Counted from the first letter of the stretch, positions 1-9,317 are shown. The stretch: 64,000 bases of DNA from Aldehydirespirator sp965261105 (GCA_965261105.1 CBDHCM010000006.1:1550001-1614000); one strand, 5' to 3'. Notes: generated from the letters alone by a model not told the origin. Made by a program: numbers and translations.

Positions 1-55
1 TGTCGAATTCGCTATCGCGACGACGATTCGCGGCCCCATCCGCTCGGCCTCTTGG

Positions 56-3000
56 TCAGGCTCGGTTCAGCTCCTCTCGAATCCGGTCGATGGCGCCCAT
101 CTTGATGTGCTCGTAGCCCCGCACCTCCTCGGGCAGCGTGGCCCGCTGAAGCGCGGCGGAGTACCGCTGACCGCTCAGGTGCCGCAGGTCCGACTCGACC
201 GCGGCGCGGTACTCGCCCGGCAGCGAACGCTCTGCCCGCCTCACCGCGGTGTGCCCGAACGGGTCGAGGACCGTGCCCCGCAGCCGGCGCATGGCGGCCA
301 GGACGCGGATCAGCGGCGTCCACGACACCGGCACCGCGATCTTCGATCTCATGCCGAGGGCCCGCAGGATCGGCGGGTGCAGCTTCCAGGCCACCCGTCC
401 CCCGGTGGCCGCGGCCAGCTCGCGGGCCCCCGCGGTGGCCTCGGGATCGAGCATCAGCCTGGCCACCTCGTACTCGTCCTTGTAGGCGAGCAGCTTGAAG
501 TAGCCCCGGGCCGCGGCAACCGTCAGCCGGCCCGAGCCGTCGCCCCGCTCGACATCGGCCGCTGCAACGGCCTCCACGAAGTCAAGGTGCCGGCGGGCCA
601 GTTGCGGCGACTGGTAGGCGCACAGCTCGCCGGCCATCAGCTCCAGGTCGAAACCGCCGCGGTAGCCGGCGTCGTCGGGGGCACCCGCGCCGACCGCGCC
701 GGTGATAGCCGCGGACCGCTGGGCGATGTCCTCGTCGAGGTCGGGGGCACCCGCGCCGACCGCGCCGGTGATAGCCCCGGACCGCTGGGCGATGTCCTCG
801 TCGAGGTCGGCGAGCCTGCGGCCGGATGCCCGGCTGGACTCCACCGCGGAGGCGACGTCGGTGGGCCGCTCCACCACCGCCCGGCCCCATCGGAAGGCCT
901 CGATGTTGCTTTGCACGGCCACGCCGTTGAGTTCGATGGCCTGCTCCACCGACCGGGGCGACAGCGGCAGCGCGCCGGCCTGCACCGCCATTCCCACCAC
1001 CAGGATGTTGGCTGCAACCGCGTTCTGAAGGAGAGCCTCGCAGACGCGCTGGGCGTCGACCCAGCGGCGGCAGTCGGCCCGGGTCACCGCCGCGATGGCC
1101 GCCTCCAGTTCGGCGGGGTCCGGCATGCCCCGCTCCGGGTTGGCGATCACCGCACCGGTGGGAGTCTGCGACCTCGAGCCCACCACCACGGTGCGCTGCG
1201 GGTCGCACCGACTCATTCCCGCCGGTGACGCCGCGCCCAACTGGTCGAAGGCCAACAGGACGTCGGCCTGACCCGAGCCGAGCCGGTTGCCGGCCGCTTG
1301 GCCGCCCCGGCCCATCCGCAGGTCGCTCACCACGGGCCCGGCCTTCTGCGACAGGCCGATCTGGTCGAGGCCCCGGACCTCGTAGCCGTCGAACATCGCC
1401 GCGGTGCCGATCACCTGGCTGACGGTCACCACTCCGGTGCCTCCGATGCCGACGATGCGCACTGACAGGTCGTCGGTTCCAACGACGGGCACCGGGTCGT
1501 CCAAGTCGGTTGGCGCGGCGGGCGCGCCCGAGCCCACCGGCCGGGGCGCGCCGCGGCCACGCCGCAACCACGACCGCAGCCGCCCCGGCTGCGTGACCGT
1601 CATGAACGACGGGCAGTCCCCCTCCAGGCACGAGAAGTCCAGGTTGCAGGTGGTCTGATCGATGCGGGTCTTGCGTCCGAAGGGCGTCTCGGTGGGCTGG
1701 ACCGACAGGCAGTTGCTGACCTGGGCGCAGTCGCCGCAACCCTCGCAGATCCGCTCGTTGATGAACACCCGCCCGCGCGGCACCGCCACCGTGCCCCGCT
1801 TGCGGCCCCGGCGCGCCTCGGCTGCGCATTGCTGGTCGTGGACAAGGACGGTGACGCCCTTGATCTGAGCCAGCGTCTCCTGGGCTTCCAGCAGCCGGCT
1901 GCGGGGCCAGACTTCCACGCCCTCGGGCACGTCGGCGCCCCGGTAGCGGGCTGTGTCGTCGGTGGTGACCAGGACGCGGGCCACTCCCTGGGCCAGCAGC
2001 ACCCTGGCCACGTTGCCCACGGTGATCAGGCCCTGGGGGTTCTGGCCCCCGGTCATGGCCACGGCCCGGTTCCACAGCAGCTTGTAGGTGATGTCCACAC
2101 CGGCCGCCACCGCCCCCTGGACCGCGAGCTGGCCGCTGTGGAAGAACGTGCCGTCGCCGATGTTCTGGAAGATGTGGGCCATGTCCACGAATGGCGCCAT
2201 GCCGATCCACTGGGCGCCCTCCTGGCCCATGCAGGTGAGCCCGATGATGTCGCCGAAGTCGTCCGAGTCCATCAGCAGCGTCATGGTGTGGCAGCCGATG
2301 CCGGCCCCCACTGCGGCCCCTTCTGGCACCCGAGTGGAGCGGTTGTGGGGACAGCCCGAGCAGAAGTAGGGGGTCCGGGCCACCTTCGAGCCGAGCGGTA
2401 TCAGCTCCCGCGGGGGCTGTTCGGGAGCGAGCCGGCTGCCGATGCGCTGGGCCAGGCGCCGCCGCAGCGGGCCGAGCAGGTCGTCGGCGCTCAGGCCGCC
2501 GTGGCCGGGGAGCAGCATGGCGTCGCGCTCGTCGTGCTTGCCGGTCACTCGGGGGCGCAGGGCCTCGTTGTAGAGAGCGTCCTTGATGAGCGACTCGATG
2601 TTGGGATGCTTCTCCTCCACCACGAACACCTCTTCGAGGCCGCGGGCGAAGTTGCGGGCCCGCTCGGGGCTGAACGGGAGCGGCATGTGCATGCACATGA
2701 GCCGGATGCCGGCCGCGGCGATGGCGGTGTCGTCGGCCAGCCCCAGCCGCCGCAGCGCCTCGCGCAGTTCCCGGTAGGTGATCCCGGAGGCCACGATGCC
2801 GATCCAGGCGTCGGCCGGGTTGACGGTGGCGTGGTTGAGGCGGTTGAGGGCGGCGTACTCGATGGCCAGTGGATGGCGCACCTCGTAGATCTCGCGCTCG
2901 GCGTCCACCGTGGCCGGGGTCAGGAGCCTGCCGTCGGGGGTGTGCGCGTAGGGCGCTCCGCCGATGGTCGGGATCTGCGGGTCGACCTTGGCCGGGTCGA

Positions 3001-3655
3001 GGTGGACGGTCCCGCTTCCGTCGGCGACGTCGGCCACGATCTTCAGGCTGGTCCACAGCCCGGTGGCCCTCGACAGGTACACGGCGTGGCGGCCCAGGTC
3101 GAGCGCCTCGCCGGGCGTGCCCGGGTACAGCACCGGTATCTGCATGTCGGCGAGGGTTCCCGCCGACGACGACGGGATGGTCGAGCTCTTGGCCTCGGGG
3201 TCGTCGCCCGCGATCACCACCGCGCCGCCGAGGGGGTCCGATCCGGCGAACACGCCGTGGCGCAGGGCATCGCCGGCCCGGTCCACGCCGGGCCCCTTGC
3301 CGTAGAAGATGCCCAGGACGCCGTCGTAGCGGGAGTCGGGGCGCAGGGTCGCGAGCTGCGATCCCATCACCGCGGTGGCCGCCTGTTCTTCGTTGATGGC
3401 GGGCGCCACGACGATGGGGAGGTCGGGGGCCTCGGCGATCGCTTTGGCGAGGTCGCCGTCGTAGCCGCCCAGGGGCGATCCCGGATAGCCGCTGACGAAG
3501 GCGGCGGTGCGCAGCCCGGCCAGCCGGTCGGCCCGCAGCTGCTCGATCGGCAGCCGAGCCAGTGCCTGCAGGCCGGTCATGAAGACCGTGCCGGAGTCGT
3601 CGGTGTAGCGGGACGACAGGCGGTAGGTCTCGGCGACTGTCAAGGCGACCTCCAT
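56..3655 (-). CDS. Fused indolepyruvate-type 2-oxoacid:ferredoxin oxidoreductase
   Basis: This 1199-residue cytoplasmic enzyme should oxidatively decarboxylate an aryl or branched 2-oxoacid to the acyl-CoA and pass electrons to ferredoxin. The N-terminal thiamine-pyrophosphate-type region carries FVSGYPGSPLGGYDG near residue 53. A second TPP region follows at about 430-600 (YFCSGCPHN, then GDGTFFHSG). A ferredoxin segment lies at about 630-690 (CEGCGDC and CNLDFSCLEGDC), and the gamma domain starts near 735 with IVGIGGTGVV. The length matches the single-chain family (about 1150-1200) rather than the two-subunit IorA/IorB form. Residues about 950-993 hold a perfect-frame 22-residue tandem duplication, which is not a family feature. 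It stands alone, with no obvious operon partner. The exact substrate is inferred from the family and not visible in the sequence. Confidence 0.9.
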   Translation of the reverse strand: MEVALTVAETYRLSSRYTDDSGTVFMTGLQALARLPIEQLRADRLAGLRTAAFVSGYPGSPLGGYDGDLAKAIAEAPDLPIVVAPAINEEQAATAVMGSQLATLRPDSRYDGVLGIFYGKGPGVDRAGDALRHGVFAGSDPLGGAVVIAGDDPEAKSSTIPSSSAGTLADMQIPVLYPGTPGEALDLGRHAVYLSRATGLWTSLKIVADVADGSGTVHLDPAKVDPQIPTIGGAPYAHTPDGRLLTPATVDAEREIYEVRHPLAIEYAALNRLNHATVNPADAWIGIVASGITYRELREALRRLGLADDTAIAAAGIRLMCMHMPLPFSPERARNFARGLEEVFVVEEKHPNIESLIKDALYNEALRPRVTGKHDERDAMLLPGHGGLSADDLLGPLRRRLAQRIGSRLAPEQPPRELIPLGSKVARTPYFCSGCPHNRSTRVPEGAAVGAGIGCHTMTLLMDSDDFGDIIGLTCMGQEGAQWIGMAPFVDMAHIFQNIGDGTFFHSGQLAVQGAVAAGVDITYKLLWNRAVAMTGGQNPQGLITVGNVARVLLAQGVARVLVTTDDTARYRGADVPEGVEVWPRSRLLEAQETLAQIKGVTVLVHDQQCAAEARRGRKRGTVAVPRGRVFINERICEGCGDCAQVSNCLSVQPTETPFGRKTRIDQTTCNLDFSCLEGDCPSFMTVTQPGRLRSWLRRGRGAPRPVGSGAPAAPTDLDDPVPVVGTDDLSVRIVGIGGTGVVTVSQVIGTAAMFDGYEVRGLDQIGLSQKAGPVVSDLRMGRGGQAAGNRLGSGQADVLLAFDQLGAASPAGMSRCDPQRTVVVGSRSQTPTGAVIANPERGMPDPAELEAAIAAVTRADCRRWVDAQRVCEALLQNAVAANILVVGMAVQAGALPLSPRSVEQAIELNGVAVQSNIEAFRWGRAVVERPTDVASAVESSRASGRRLADLDEDIAQRSGAITGAVGAGAPDLDEDIAQRSAAITGAVGAGAPDDAGYRGGFDLELMAGELCAYQSPQLARRHLDFVEAVAAADVERGDGSGRLTVAAARGYFKLLAYKDEYEVARLMLDPEATAGARELAAATGGRVAWKLHPPILRALGMRSKIAVPVSWTPLIRVLAAMRRLRGTVLDPFGHTAVRRAERSLPGEYRAAVESDLRHLSGQRYSAALQRATLPEEVRGYEHIKMGAIDRIREELNRA
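677..808 (-). repeat. Two tandem 66-bp units inside the oxidoreductase gene
   Basis: Copies at 677-742 and 743-808 differ by a single base that I can see. Each encodes 22 residues of the type DLDEDIAQRS followed by ITGAVGAGAP, so the reading frame is kept. The near identity says the duplication is recent or actively homogenised. It falls between the gamma domain and the C-terminal helical region, where a linker could tolerate length change. Confidence 0.9.
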
Positions 3656-3821
3656 GCGTCAGCGGGCGGGGCGACGGCGCGGCAGCGACACTAGCGCCCC
3701 GTCTTGCGGGGCGGAAGGGGCGGCCTGCCCGCGGCCCCGGCCGGCGGTGTGCCGGTTGGCGCCCGCTACCTGACGCGAGCAGGGTTCTGAGAGGCCGAGT
3801 GGACAGGCCGCGCCTGCCGAG

Positions 3822-3887
3822 GCTCTCGCATGGGCGTTGAGCGAGGCCATGTCCGCTCTCGCATGGGCGTTGAGCGAGGCCATGGCC
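3822..3887. repeat. Two tandem 33-bp units
   Basis: The units at 3822-3854 and 3855-3887 share a core that starts GCTCTCGCATGGGCG and ends in GCGAGGCCATG. The second copy runs straight into the dispersed repeat that starts near 3873, so the tandem array seems to have grown from the edge of that repeat. Confidence 0.85.
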
Positions 3888-3945
3888 CGAGCGGCCGGTG
3901 AGCGCAGCGAACAAGAGCGGGAAACACAACCCCTCACCGCGAGGC
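3873..3945. repeat. Dispersed 73-bp intergenic repeat, copy A
   Basis: This 73-base segment matches 44489-44561 with five mismatches (about 93 percent). Its core is GAGCGCAGCGAACAAGAGCG. A shorter inverted relative is at 37403-37442. All copies lie between genes, which fits a chromosomal REP-like or BIME-like family rather than coding sequence. Confidence 0.85.
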
Positions 3946-3970
3946 GCTCACCACCGGTCCGCGCCTGTGA

Positions 3971-4738
<768 letters not shown>

Positions 4739-4739
4739 C

Positions 4740-5483
4740 TCAGCCTCCCTCCCGGCCCCCGGCCAGAGCGGCGACCGCCTCGGCCACCGTGAAGCGGCGC
4801 TCGTAGAGGGCGGTCCCGACGATCGCTCCGCTTAGGCGGCGCCCGTCGCGGCCCTGGACTCCGGCTATGGCCCGCAGGTCGTCGAGGCGGCCCACGCCGC
4901 CCGACGCGACCACATCGACGTCCACGGCGTCGAGCATCGAGGCCAGGCCCTGCAGGTCCGGTCCGCCCAGCGTTCCGTCCCGGTCGATGTCGGTGACCAC
5001 GAAGGCGTCCACGCCGTCCGTGGCGAATCTTCGGGCCACATCCAGCACCGGCTGTCCCGAGCCCCGCAGCCAGCCGTCGGTGGCGACGTCTCCGGCCCGG
5101 GCGTCGAGGCCGACCGCGATGCGGTGCGAGCCGGCCAGGTCCCGCACCAGGTCCGGGTCTCGCAGCGCAGCGGTGCCAAGCACTACCCGCTCCACGCCGG
5201 CCGCGAACCAGGCCTCGGCCGCGGAGGCGCTGCGCACCCCTCCCCCGGCCTGCACCGGCACCGGGACCGCACCGGCGATGGCCGCGACCACCCCGGCGTT
5301 TTCGGGGCGGCCCGACCGGGCTCCGTCGAGGTCGACGACATGGATCCATCCCGCACCCTGGTCGGCCATCTGCACCGCCCGGGCCACCGGGTCGTCGTCG
5401 TAGACGGTTTCGGCGCCGTAGTCGCCCTGGTGCAGGCGCACGCAGCGGCCGCCGCGAACATCGACGGCGCAGTAAAGGTCCAC
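4740..5483 (-). CDS. hisA: Phosphoribosyl isomerase HisA (possibly bifunctional PriA)
   Basis: HisA isomerises ProFAR to PRFAR, the substrate of HisF/HisH. I place the start at the GTG at 5483 (VDLYCAVDVRGG), five bases after the hisH stop, giving 247 residues, the usual length. The catalytic aspartates are visible in CAVDVRGGR and in TDIDRDGTLGG, and the phosphate loops in QAGGGVRS and VASGGVGRLDD. In many actinobacteria lacking TrpF the same enzyme also serves tryptophan synthesis (PriA). The sequence alone does not settle which applies here. Confidence 0.93.
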   Translation of the reverse strand: MDLYCAVDVRGGRCVRLHQGDYGAETVYDDDPVARAVQMADQGAGWIHVVDLDGARSGRPENAGVVAAIAGAVPVPVQAGGGVRSASAAEAWFAAGVERVVLGTAALRDPDLVRDLAGSHRIAVGLDARAGDVATDGWLRGSGQPVLDVARRFATDGVDAFVVTDIDRDGTLGGPDLQGLASMLDAVDVDVVASGGVGRLDDLRAIAGVQGRDGRRLSGAIVGTALYERRFTVAEAVAALAGGREGG

Positions 5484-5488
5484 GTCGC

Positions 5489-6127
5489 TCAGCCGGCCTT
5501 GGCGCCCGTCGCGGCCGCGGCCACGAAGTTGGCCAGGATGCGCAGGCCCACCCTCGAGGACTTCTCGGGGTGGAACTGCGCGGCCCACACGTTGTCGCGG
5601 GCCACTGCGGCCACCACCGGCCCCCCGTAGTCGCAGGTGGCGGCCACGTCGGTCCCGTCGCCCATCTCCGGAGCCAGCGAGTGCACGAAATAGGCCCAGA
5701 CCGGGTCGTCCAGCCCGGCCAGCATCGGGTGGTCGCCCCGGCGGTCCAGGACGTTCCACTGCATCTGGGGGCGCTTCACCGGACCGGGTATCCAGCGCAC
5801 CTCGCGGTCGAAGATTCCCAGGCCCGGGGTGCCCGGTGCCTCGTCGGAGCCGGCGAAGAGCACCTGCATCCCCACGCAGATCCCCATGAAGGGACGTCCC
5901 GAGCGCACCGCGTCGCAGGCCGCACCGTCCAGGCCGGTGCGGCCCAGCGCGGTCATGCACGGCGCGAAGGCGCCCACACCCGGCAATACCACACCGTCGG
6001 CATCGTCGATCAGGCCCCGGTCGGCGGTGAGGCGGGCGTCGGCGCCGGCATGCTCGAATCCCTTCTGGGCCGAGTGCAGGTTGCCGATGCCGTAGTCGAG
6101 GATGGCGATGAGAGGCCTCTTCGTCAC
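5489..6127 (-). CDS. hisH: Imidazole glycerol phosphate synthase, glutaminase subunit HisH
   Basis: HisH is a class I glutamine amidotransferase that feeds ammonia to HisF. From the GTG at 6127 it is 212 residues. The nucleophile is in GICVGMQVLF, the His-Glu pair in AAQFHPEKSS, and the opening IAILDYGIGNLHS is the family signature. A start further upstream would add a basic stretch that does not look like HisH. Unlike its neighbours it is separated from the gene before it (hisB) by about 95 bases, which hold a short copy of a dispersed repeat. Confidence 0.95.
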   Translation of the reverse strand: MTKRPLIAILDYGIGNLHSAQKGFEHAGADARLTADRGLIDDADGVVLPGVGAFAPCMTALGRTGLDGAACDAVRSGRPFMGICVGMQVLFAGSDEAPGTPGLGIFDREVRWIPGPVKRPQMQWNVLDRRGDHPMLAGLDDPVWAYFVHSLAPEMGDGTDVAATCDYGGPVVAAVARDNVWAAQFHPEKSSRVGLRILANFVAAAATGAKAG

Positions 6128-6203
6128 AGCCCGCTCCGCTTGGTCGCGACGGCGGGTGCGGTTGAGCGTGTGGCGACTATGACGAGCGTCATTCGCGCCT
6201 ATT

Positions 6204-6218
6204 CGCTCGGCCTCTTGG
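6204..6218. repeat. Short dispersed motif CGCTCGGCCTCTTGG
   Basis: The 15-base motif also occurs at 41-55, as a variant at 37461-37475 and in inverse orientation near 44437. At 41-55, 6204-6218 and 37461-37475 it sits within a few bases of the stop codon of a minus-strand gene (the oxidoreductase, hisB and rluD). It may be the 3' end module of the longer dispersed repeat. Confidence 0.6.
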
Positions 6219-6221
6219 CCG

Positions 6222-6812
6222 TCACAGCGTGCCCTTGGTGGAGGGCAGGGACGCGCCCTCCACGCGGACCGCGTCGCGGATGGCCCGGGCAACGCCCTTG
6301 AACGAGGCTTCCACGATGTGGTGGGTGTTGCGGCCCCGGCGCATCACGATGTGCAGCGTGACCGCGGCCGCGGTGGCGAAGGCCCGCCAGAACTCCTCGG
6401 CCAGCTGCGGGTCGAAGGGCGGATCCCCGAGGATCTTCTCTCCGGGGAAGTCCACGTCGTAGTGCAGGAAGGGCCGGCCCGAAAGGTCGAGAACAACCTC
6501 CACCGCGGCCTCGTCGAGAGGCACGGTGATGCTGGCGAAGCGGCGTACTCCGGCCTTGTCGCCCAGAGCCTCGCGGAACGCCTGGCCCAGCACGATGCCG
6601 GTGTCCTCGACAGTGTGGTGAGCGTCCACCGCGAGGTCGCCAGCGGCCTGCAGAGACAGGCCGAATCCGCCGTGGCGGGCAAGCTGGTCGAGCATGTGGT
6701 CGAAGAAGGGCAGGCCGGTGGAGACCTCGGCGGTGCCGTCGCCGTCGAGGTCGAGGCTGAGCTCGATGCGGGTTTCCCTGGTGGAGCGGGAGCGGGTGGA
6801 GGTGCGGCTCAT
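6222..6812 (-). CDS. hisB: Imidazoleglycerol-phosphate dehydratase HisB
   Basis: HisB dehydrates imidazole glycerol phosphate to imidazole acetol phosphate. The 196-residue protein is the monofunctional form, without the phosphatase domain of enteric HisB. The metal-binding motifs are FFDHMLDQLARHGG, DAHHTVEDTG, HYDVDFPGEK and the C-terminal RNTHHIVEASFK. The first 47 bases of the gene are present a second time just upstream, so the ATG at 6812 overlaps the stop of a 16-codon mini-ORF (ATGA) instead of the stop of hisC. I chose this ATG because only this frame is open into the enzyme. Confidence 0.96.
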   Translation of the reverse strand: MSRTSTRSRSTRETRIELSLDLDGDGTAEVSTGLPFFDHMLDQLARHGGFGLSLQAAGDLAVDAHHTVEDTGIVLGQAFREALGDKAGVRRFASITVPLDEAAVEVVLDLSGRPFLHYDVDFPGEKILGDPPFDPQLAEEFWRAFATAAAVTLHIVMRRGRNTHHIVEASFKGVARAIRDAVRVEGASLPSTKGTL

Positions 6813-6859
6813 GTCCGGGTTTCCTTGGTGGAGCGGGAGCGGGTGGAGGTGCGACTCAT
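6766..6859 (-). repeat. Two tandem 47-bp copies of the hisB 5' end
   Basis: The units 6813-6859 and 6766-6812 both begin ATGAG(C/T)CGCACCTCC in minus-strand sense and differ at only a few bases. Because 47 is not a multiple of three, the upstream copy cannot read into hisB and instead ends in a TGA formed at the junction. Confidence 0.92.
6809..6859 (-). CDS. 16-codon mini-ORF created by duplication of the hisB start
   Basis: This tiny frame encodes MSRTSTRSRSTKETRT. Its ATG overlaps the hisC TGA (ATGA), and its own TGA overlaps the hisB ATG (ATGA). It is therefore translationally linked on both sides, and ribosomes leaving hisC would normally pass through it to reach hisB. The peptide repeats the first 16 residues of HisB with a Lys for Arg change. 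It may have no function beyond setting the rate of hisB translation. Whether a stable peptide is made is unknown. Confidence 0.6.
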   Translation of the reverse strand: MSRTSTRSRSTKETRT

Positions 6860-7947
6860 GCCAGTATTTCCCCGAGGGCGTCGAGGAGGCAGTCGTCTTC
6901 CTCCGGCGTCCCGACCGTAGCCCTCAGGCAGCCGGCCAGGCGCGGCCACGAGGCGCAGTTCCGTACCAGTACCGACCGGTCCACCAGCTGCTGCCACACC
7001 TCGGAGCCGTCGCGGGCGCGCGGCCGGAACAGCACGAAGTTGGCGCCCGAGGGCCACACGTCAACCGGCAGCTCGCCCAACCGGCCCGTCAGTCGCGTGC
7101 GCTCGGCCACGATGGCGTCCACCCTGGCCTGCATGTCGTCGACGTAGTCGAGCGCCGCGATCCCGACGGCCTGCTTGAGGGCGTCGAGGTGGTATGGCAG
7201 GGCCACCTTGTCCAGTTCCGCCACCAGCCACGTCGGGCCGACCAGGTAACCGAGCCGGGCCCCGGCCATGGCCCAGGTCTTGGAGTACGTGCGCGTGACC
7301 GCCAGCGGGGTCTCGTCGTCGACCAGCTCCAGCGCGCTGTGGGGGGAGAACTCCGCGTACGCCTCGTCCACGCACAGCAGTCCGCCGGCCGAGCGGACCG
7401 CGTCGAGCAGCGAGGCGACCGCGGACCGGGCCGCCACCGTGCCCGAGGGATTGTTGGGGGAGCACAGGAACGTCACCGAGGGACCCGCCGAGGCGATCAG
7501 CGCCGTGGCGGTTGCGGTGTCGAGCGTGAAGTCGTCGTCGCGCGCCCCCTCGACGACTGCGGTCCCGGTGACCCGGGCCAGGTGTGAGTGCAGCGCGTAG
7601 CTGGGCTCGAACACCGCCGCGCTGCGCCCGGCGCCGCCATAGGCGAGCAGCAGGCACTGGAGCACCTCGTTGGAGCCGTTGGCCGCAAAGACCCGGTCCG
7701 GCTCGGTGCCGTGGCGGGCCGCGATCCGGGACCTGAGCTCTTGGGCGCGGCGGTCCGGGTACCGGTTCCAGACCACCGACCGGGCCGCGGCCGCCACCGC
7801 CTCGGCGAAGGCGGGCGGGGGCGGCAGCGGGCTCTCGTTGGTGTTGAGCCGCACGGCCACGTCGATCTGCGGCGAGTGGTAGCCGGCCATCAGCGCGATG
7901 TCGTCGCGCGGCCGTGCCAGGCCCGTCGCCGCGCCTGCCTCGGTCAT
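6856..7947 (-). CDS. hisC: Histidinol-phosphate aminotransferase HisC
   Basis: HisC is a PLP-dependent class I/II aminotransferase that converts imidazole acetol phosphate to histidinol phosphate. From the ATG at 7947, which overlaps the hisD stop (ATGA), it is 363 residues. The substrate-contacting start of the fold is VRLNTNESPLPPPP, the PLP-binding loop GSNEVLQCLL, the aspartate region LCVDEAYAEF, and the Schiff-base lysine TYSKTWAMAGARLGY. A closely related family (aromatic-acid or cobalamin-linked aminotransferases) is excluded by its place inside the his operon. Confidence 0.95.
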   Translation of the reverse strand: MTEAGAATGLARPRDDIALMAGYHSPQIDVAVRLNTNESPLPPPPAFAEAVAAAARSVVWNRYPDRRAQELRSRIAARHGTEPDRVFAANGSNEVLQCLLLAYGGAGRSAAVFEPSYALHSHLARVTGTAVVEGARDDDFTLDTATATALIASAGPSVTFLCSPNNPSGTVAARSAVASLLDAVRSAGGLLCVDEAYAEFSPHSALELVDDETPLAVTRTYSKTWAMAGARLGYLVGPTWLVAELDKVALPYHLDALKQAVGIAALDYVDDMQARVDAIVAERTRLTGRLGELPVDVWPSGANFVLFRPRARDGSEVWQQLVDRSVLVRNCASWPRLAGCLRATVGTPEEDDCLLDALGEILA

Positions 7948-9266
7948 GACGCCGGTTCCGGCGTCGACGGCGGCGCGGCCGCGTCGAGCCGCAGTCTCAC
8001 CGAGTCGGCGTGGGCGGTGAGCCCCTCGGCCTCGGCCAGCGCGATGACATGGGGCGCCAGGCCCCGCAGCCCGGCCCGGTCGGTGCTGACGACGTGCATG
8101 CTCTTGAGGAAGTCGCGCACCCCCAGGGCGCCGGCGAAGCGGGCCGTGCCGTTGGTGGGCAGCACGTGGTTGGGCCCGGCCGCGTAGTCGCCCACCGACG
8201 CGGGCGCCCACGGCCCGCAGAACACGGCCCCGGCGTTGCGGACCTGTGGCAGCAGCGCCTCGGGGTCGGCCACCATCAGCTCGACGTGCTCGGGGGCGAT
8301 CTCGTTGACCACTTCCAGCGCCTGCTCGACGCTGGAGCACAGCACGCTGTGGCCGGAGTTGCGCAGGGTCGCGGTGATCTCGGCCCGGCGGTCGGCGCGG
8401 GCCGCGAGCCGGGAGACCTCGGCCTCCACCGCATCGGCCGTCGCCTCGTCCCAGGTCACGAGCCAGGCCAGCCCGTCGGGGCCGTGCTCGGCCTGCAGGA
8501 TCACGTCAGCCGCGGCGAACGTGGCGTCGGAGGTGGCGTCGGCCACCACCACTACCTCCGAGGGTCCCGCGAACGCGGCGGGCACTCCCACCACCCCGGC
8601 CACCTCACGCTGGGCCAGCGCCACATAGGCGTTTCCCGGTCCGACGATCACGTCGACCGGGGGGATCGACTCGGTCCCGTAGGCCAGCGCGGCAACGGCC
8701 TGGGCCCCGCCCACGGGATGGATCTCGGTCACGCCCGCGGCGGCGGCTGCGGCCAGGGTCACGTCGGCGACGCGCCCGTCGGGTCCGGGGGGTGCGCAGA
8801 CCGCGATCTCGGCGACGCCGGCCACCTGGGCCGGGACCGCGGTCATGATCAGCGTCGACGGGTAGGCGGCCCGACCTCCGGGCACGTAGCAGCCGGCCCG
8901 GCGCACCGGCAGGTGGCGCTCCCGGACCGTGACACCGCCCCGCTCGTGGACCACGTCATCGGGCCGTTGGTGCCGGTGGTAGGCCTCGACGTTGGCCACC
9001 GCGGCCGCGAGGGCGTCGCGCACCTCGGCAGGGGTGCGAGCCGCGGCCTCGGCGATCTCGTCGGGCTCCACGGTGAGGTTGGCCGGCTTGGAGCCGTCGA
9101 AGCGCTCAGTCAGTTCCCGCAGGGCGGCGTCACCGCGCTCCCGGACGTCCGCGATGATGGCCCGCACCGCCTCCAGCTGCCCGGCGGCCGCGGGCGCGGG
9201 CTCGGGCCGCGGCAGGCGGCAGGCGACGGGGCCGCCGTCGCCGCGCAGGTCGAGGCGGCTGAGCAC
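7944..9266 (-). CDS. hisD: Histidinol dehydrogenase HisD
   Basis: HisD performs the last two steps, oxidising histidinol to histidine with NAD and a zinc ion. It has 440 residues, the expected size. Visible signatures are YVPGGRAAYPS, HPVGGAQAVAALAYGTESIP, the zinc/base segment QAEHGPDGLAW, ISP-like EIAPEHVELMV with the catalytic Glu-His pair, and the C-terminal NHVLPTNGTARF. It starts at a GTG placed six bases after a TAGCGT box, so the message is probably leaderless and the operon promoter sits here. hisG, hisE and hisI are not in the window. Confidence 0.96.
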   Translation of the reverse strand: MLSRLDLRGDGGPVACRLPRPEPAPAAAGQLEAVRAIIADVRERGDAALRELTERFDGSKPANLTVEPDEIAEAAARTPAEVRDALAAAVANVEAYHRHQRPDDVVHERGGVTVRERHLPVRRAGCYVPGGRAAYPSTLIMTAVPAQVAGVAEIAVCAPPGPDGRVADVTLAAAAAAGVTEIHPVGGAQAVAALAYGTESIPPVDVIVGPGNAYVALAQREVAGVVGVPAAFAGPSEVVVVADATSDATFAAADVILQAEHGPDGLAWLVTWDEATADAVEAEVSRLAARADRRAEITATLRNSGHSVLCSSVEQALEVVNEIAPEHVELMVADPEALLPQVRNAGAVFCGPWAPASVGDYAAGPNHVLPTNGTARFAGALGVRDFLKSMHVVSTDRAGLRGLAPHVIALAEAEGLTAHADSVRLRLDAAAPPSTPEPAS

Positions 9267-9272
9267 TCCATA

Positions 9273-9278
9273 ACGCTA
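9273..9278 (-). promoter_or_regulatory. Predicted -10 box of the his operon (leaderless)
   Basis: In minus-strand sense TAGCGT is followed by six bases and then the hisD GTG. The TANNNT-N6/7-start pattern is typical of leaderless actinobacterial transcripts. No ribosome binding site fits the hisD start. Confidence 0.5.
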
Positions 9279-9317
9279 CCGGTCGGGATGGGGCTTCTCG
9301 GTCCCCGGCTGTGCCGT

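Larger units (their letters stand above)
3656..3970. other. Repeat-bearing intergenic region between hisF and the oxidoreductase gene
   Basis: No gene is supported here. The segment lies downstream of hisF and upstream of the oxidoreductase start, and holds a 33-bp tandem repeat and one full copy of a dispersed repeat, described separately. The promoter of the oxidoreductase gene must be in or near it, but I see no convincing -35/-10 pair. Confidence 0.6.

Noticed and set aside
1829..3694. A long plus-strand open frame of 621 codons opposite the oxidoreductase gene
   Set aside because: It is one of many long antisense frames caused by high GC at third positions. Its translation is a low-complexity Gly/His/Val mixture with no family features, while the minus-strand gene is a clear enzyme.
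6199..6225. A mini-ORF at the hisB end (VTAKRPSE) that resembles the HisH start (VTKRPLIA), as a fourth start duplication
   Set aside because: The matching bases belong to the dispersed AAGAGGCCGAGCG motif that also follows other stop codons, and the frame ends in TAG well before hisH. Chance or repeat insertion explains it better.
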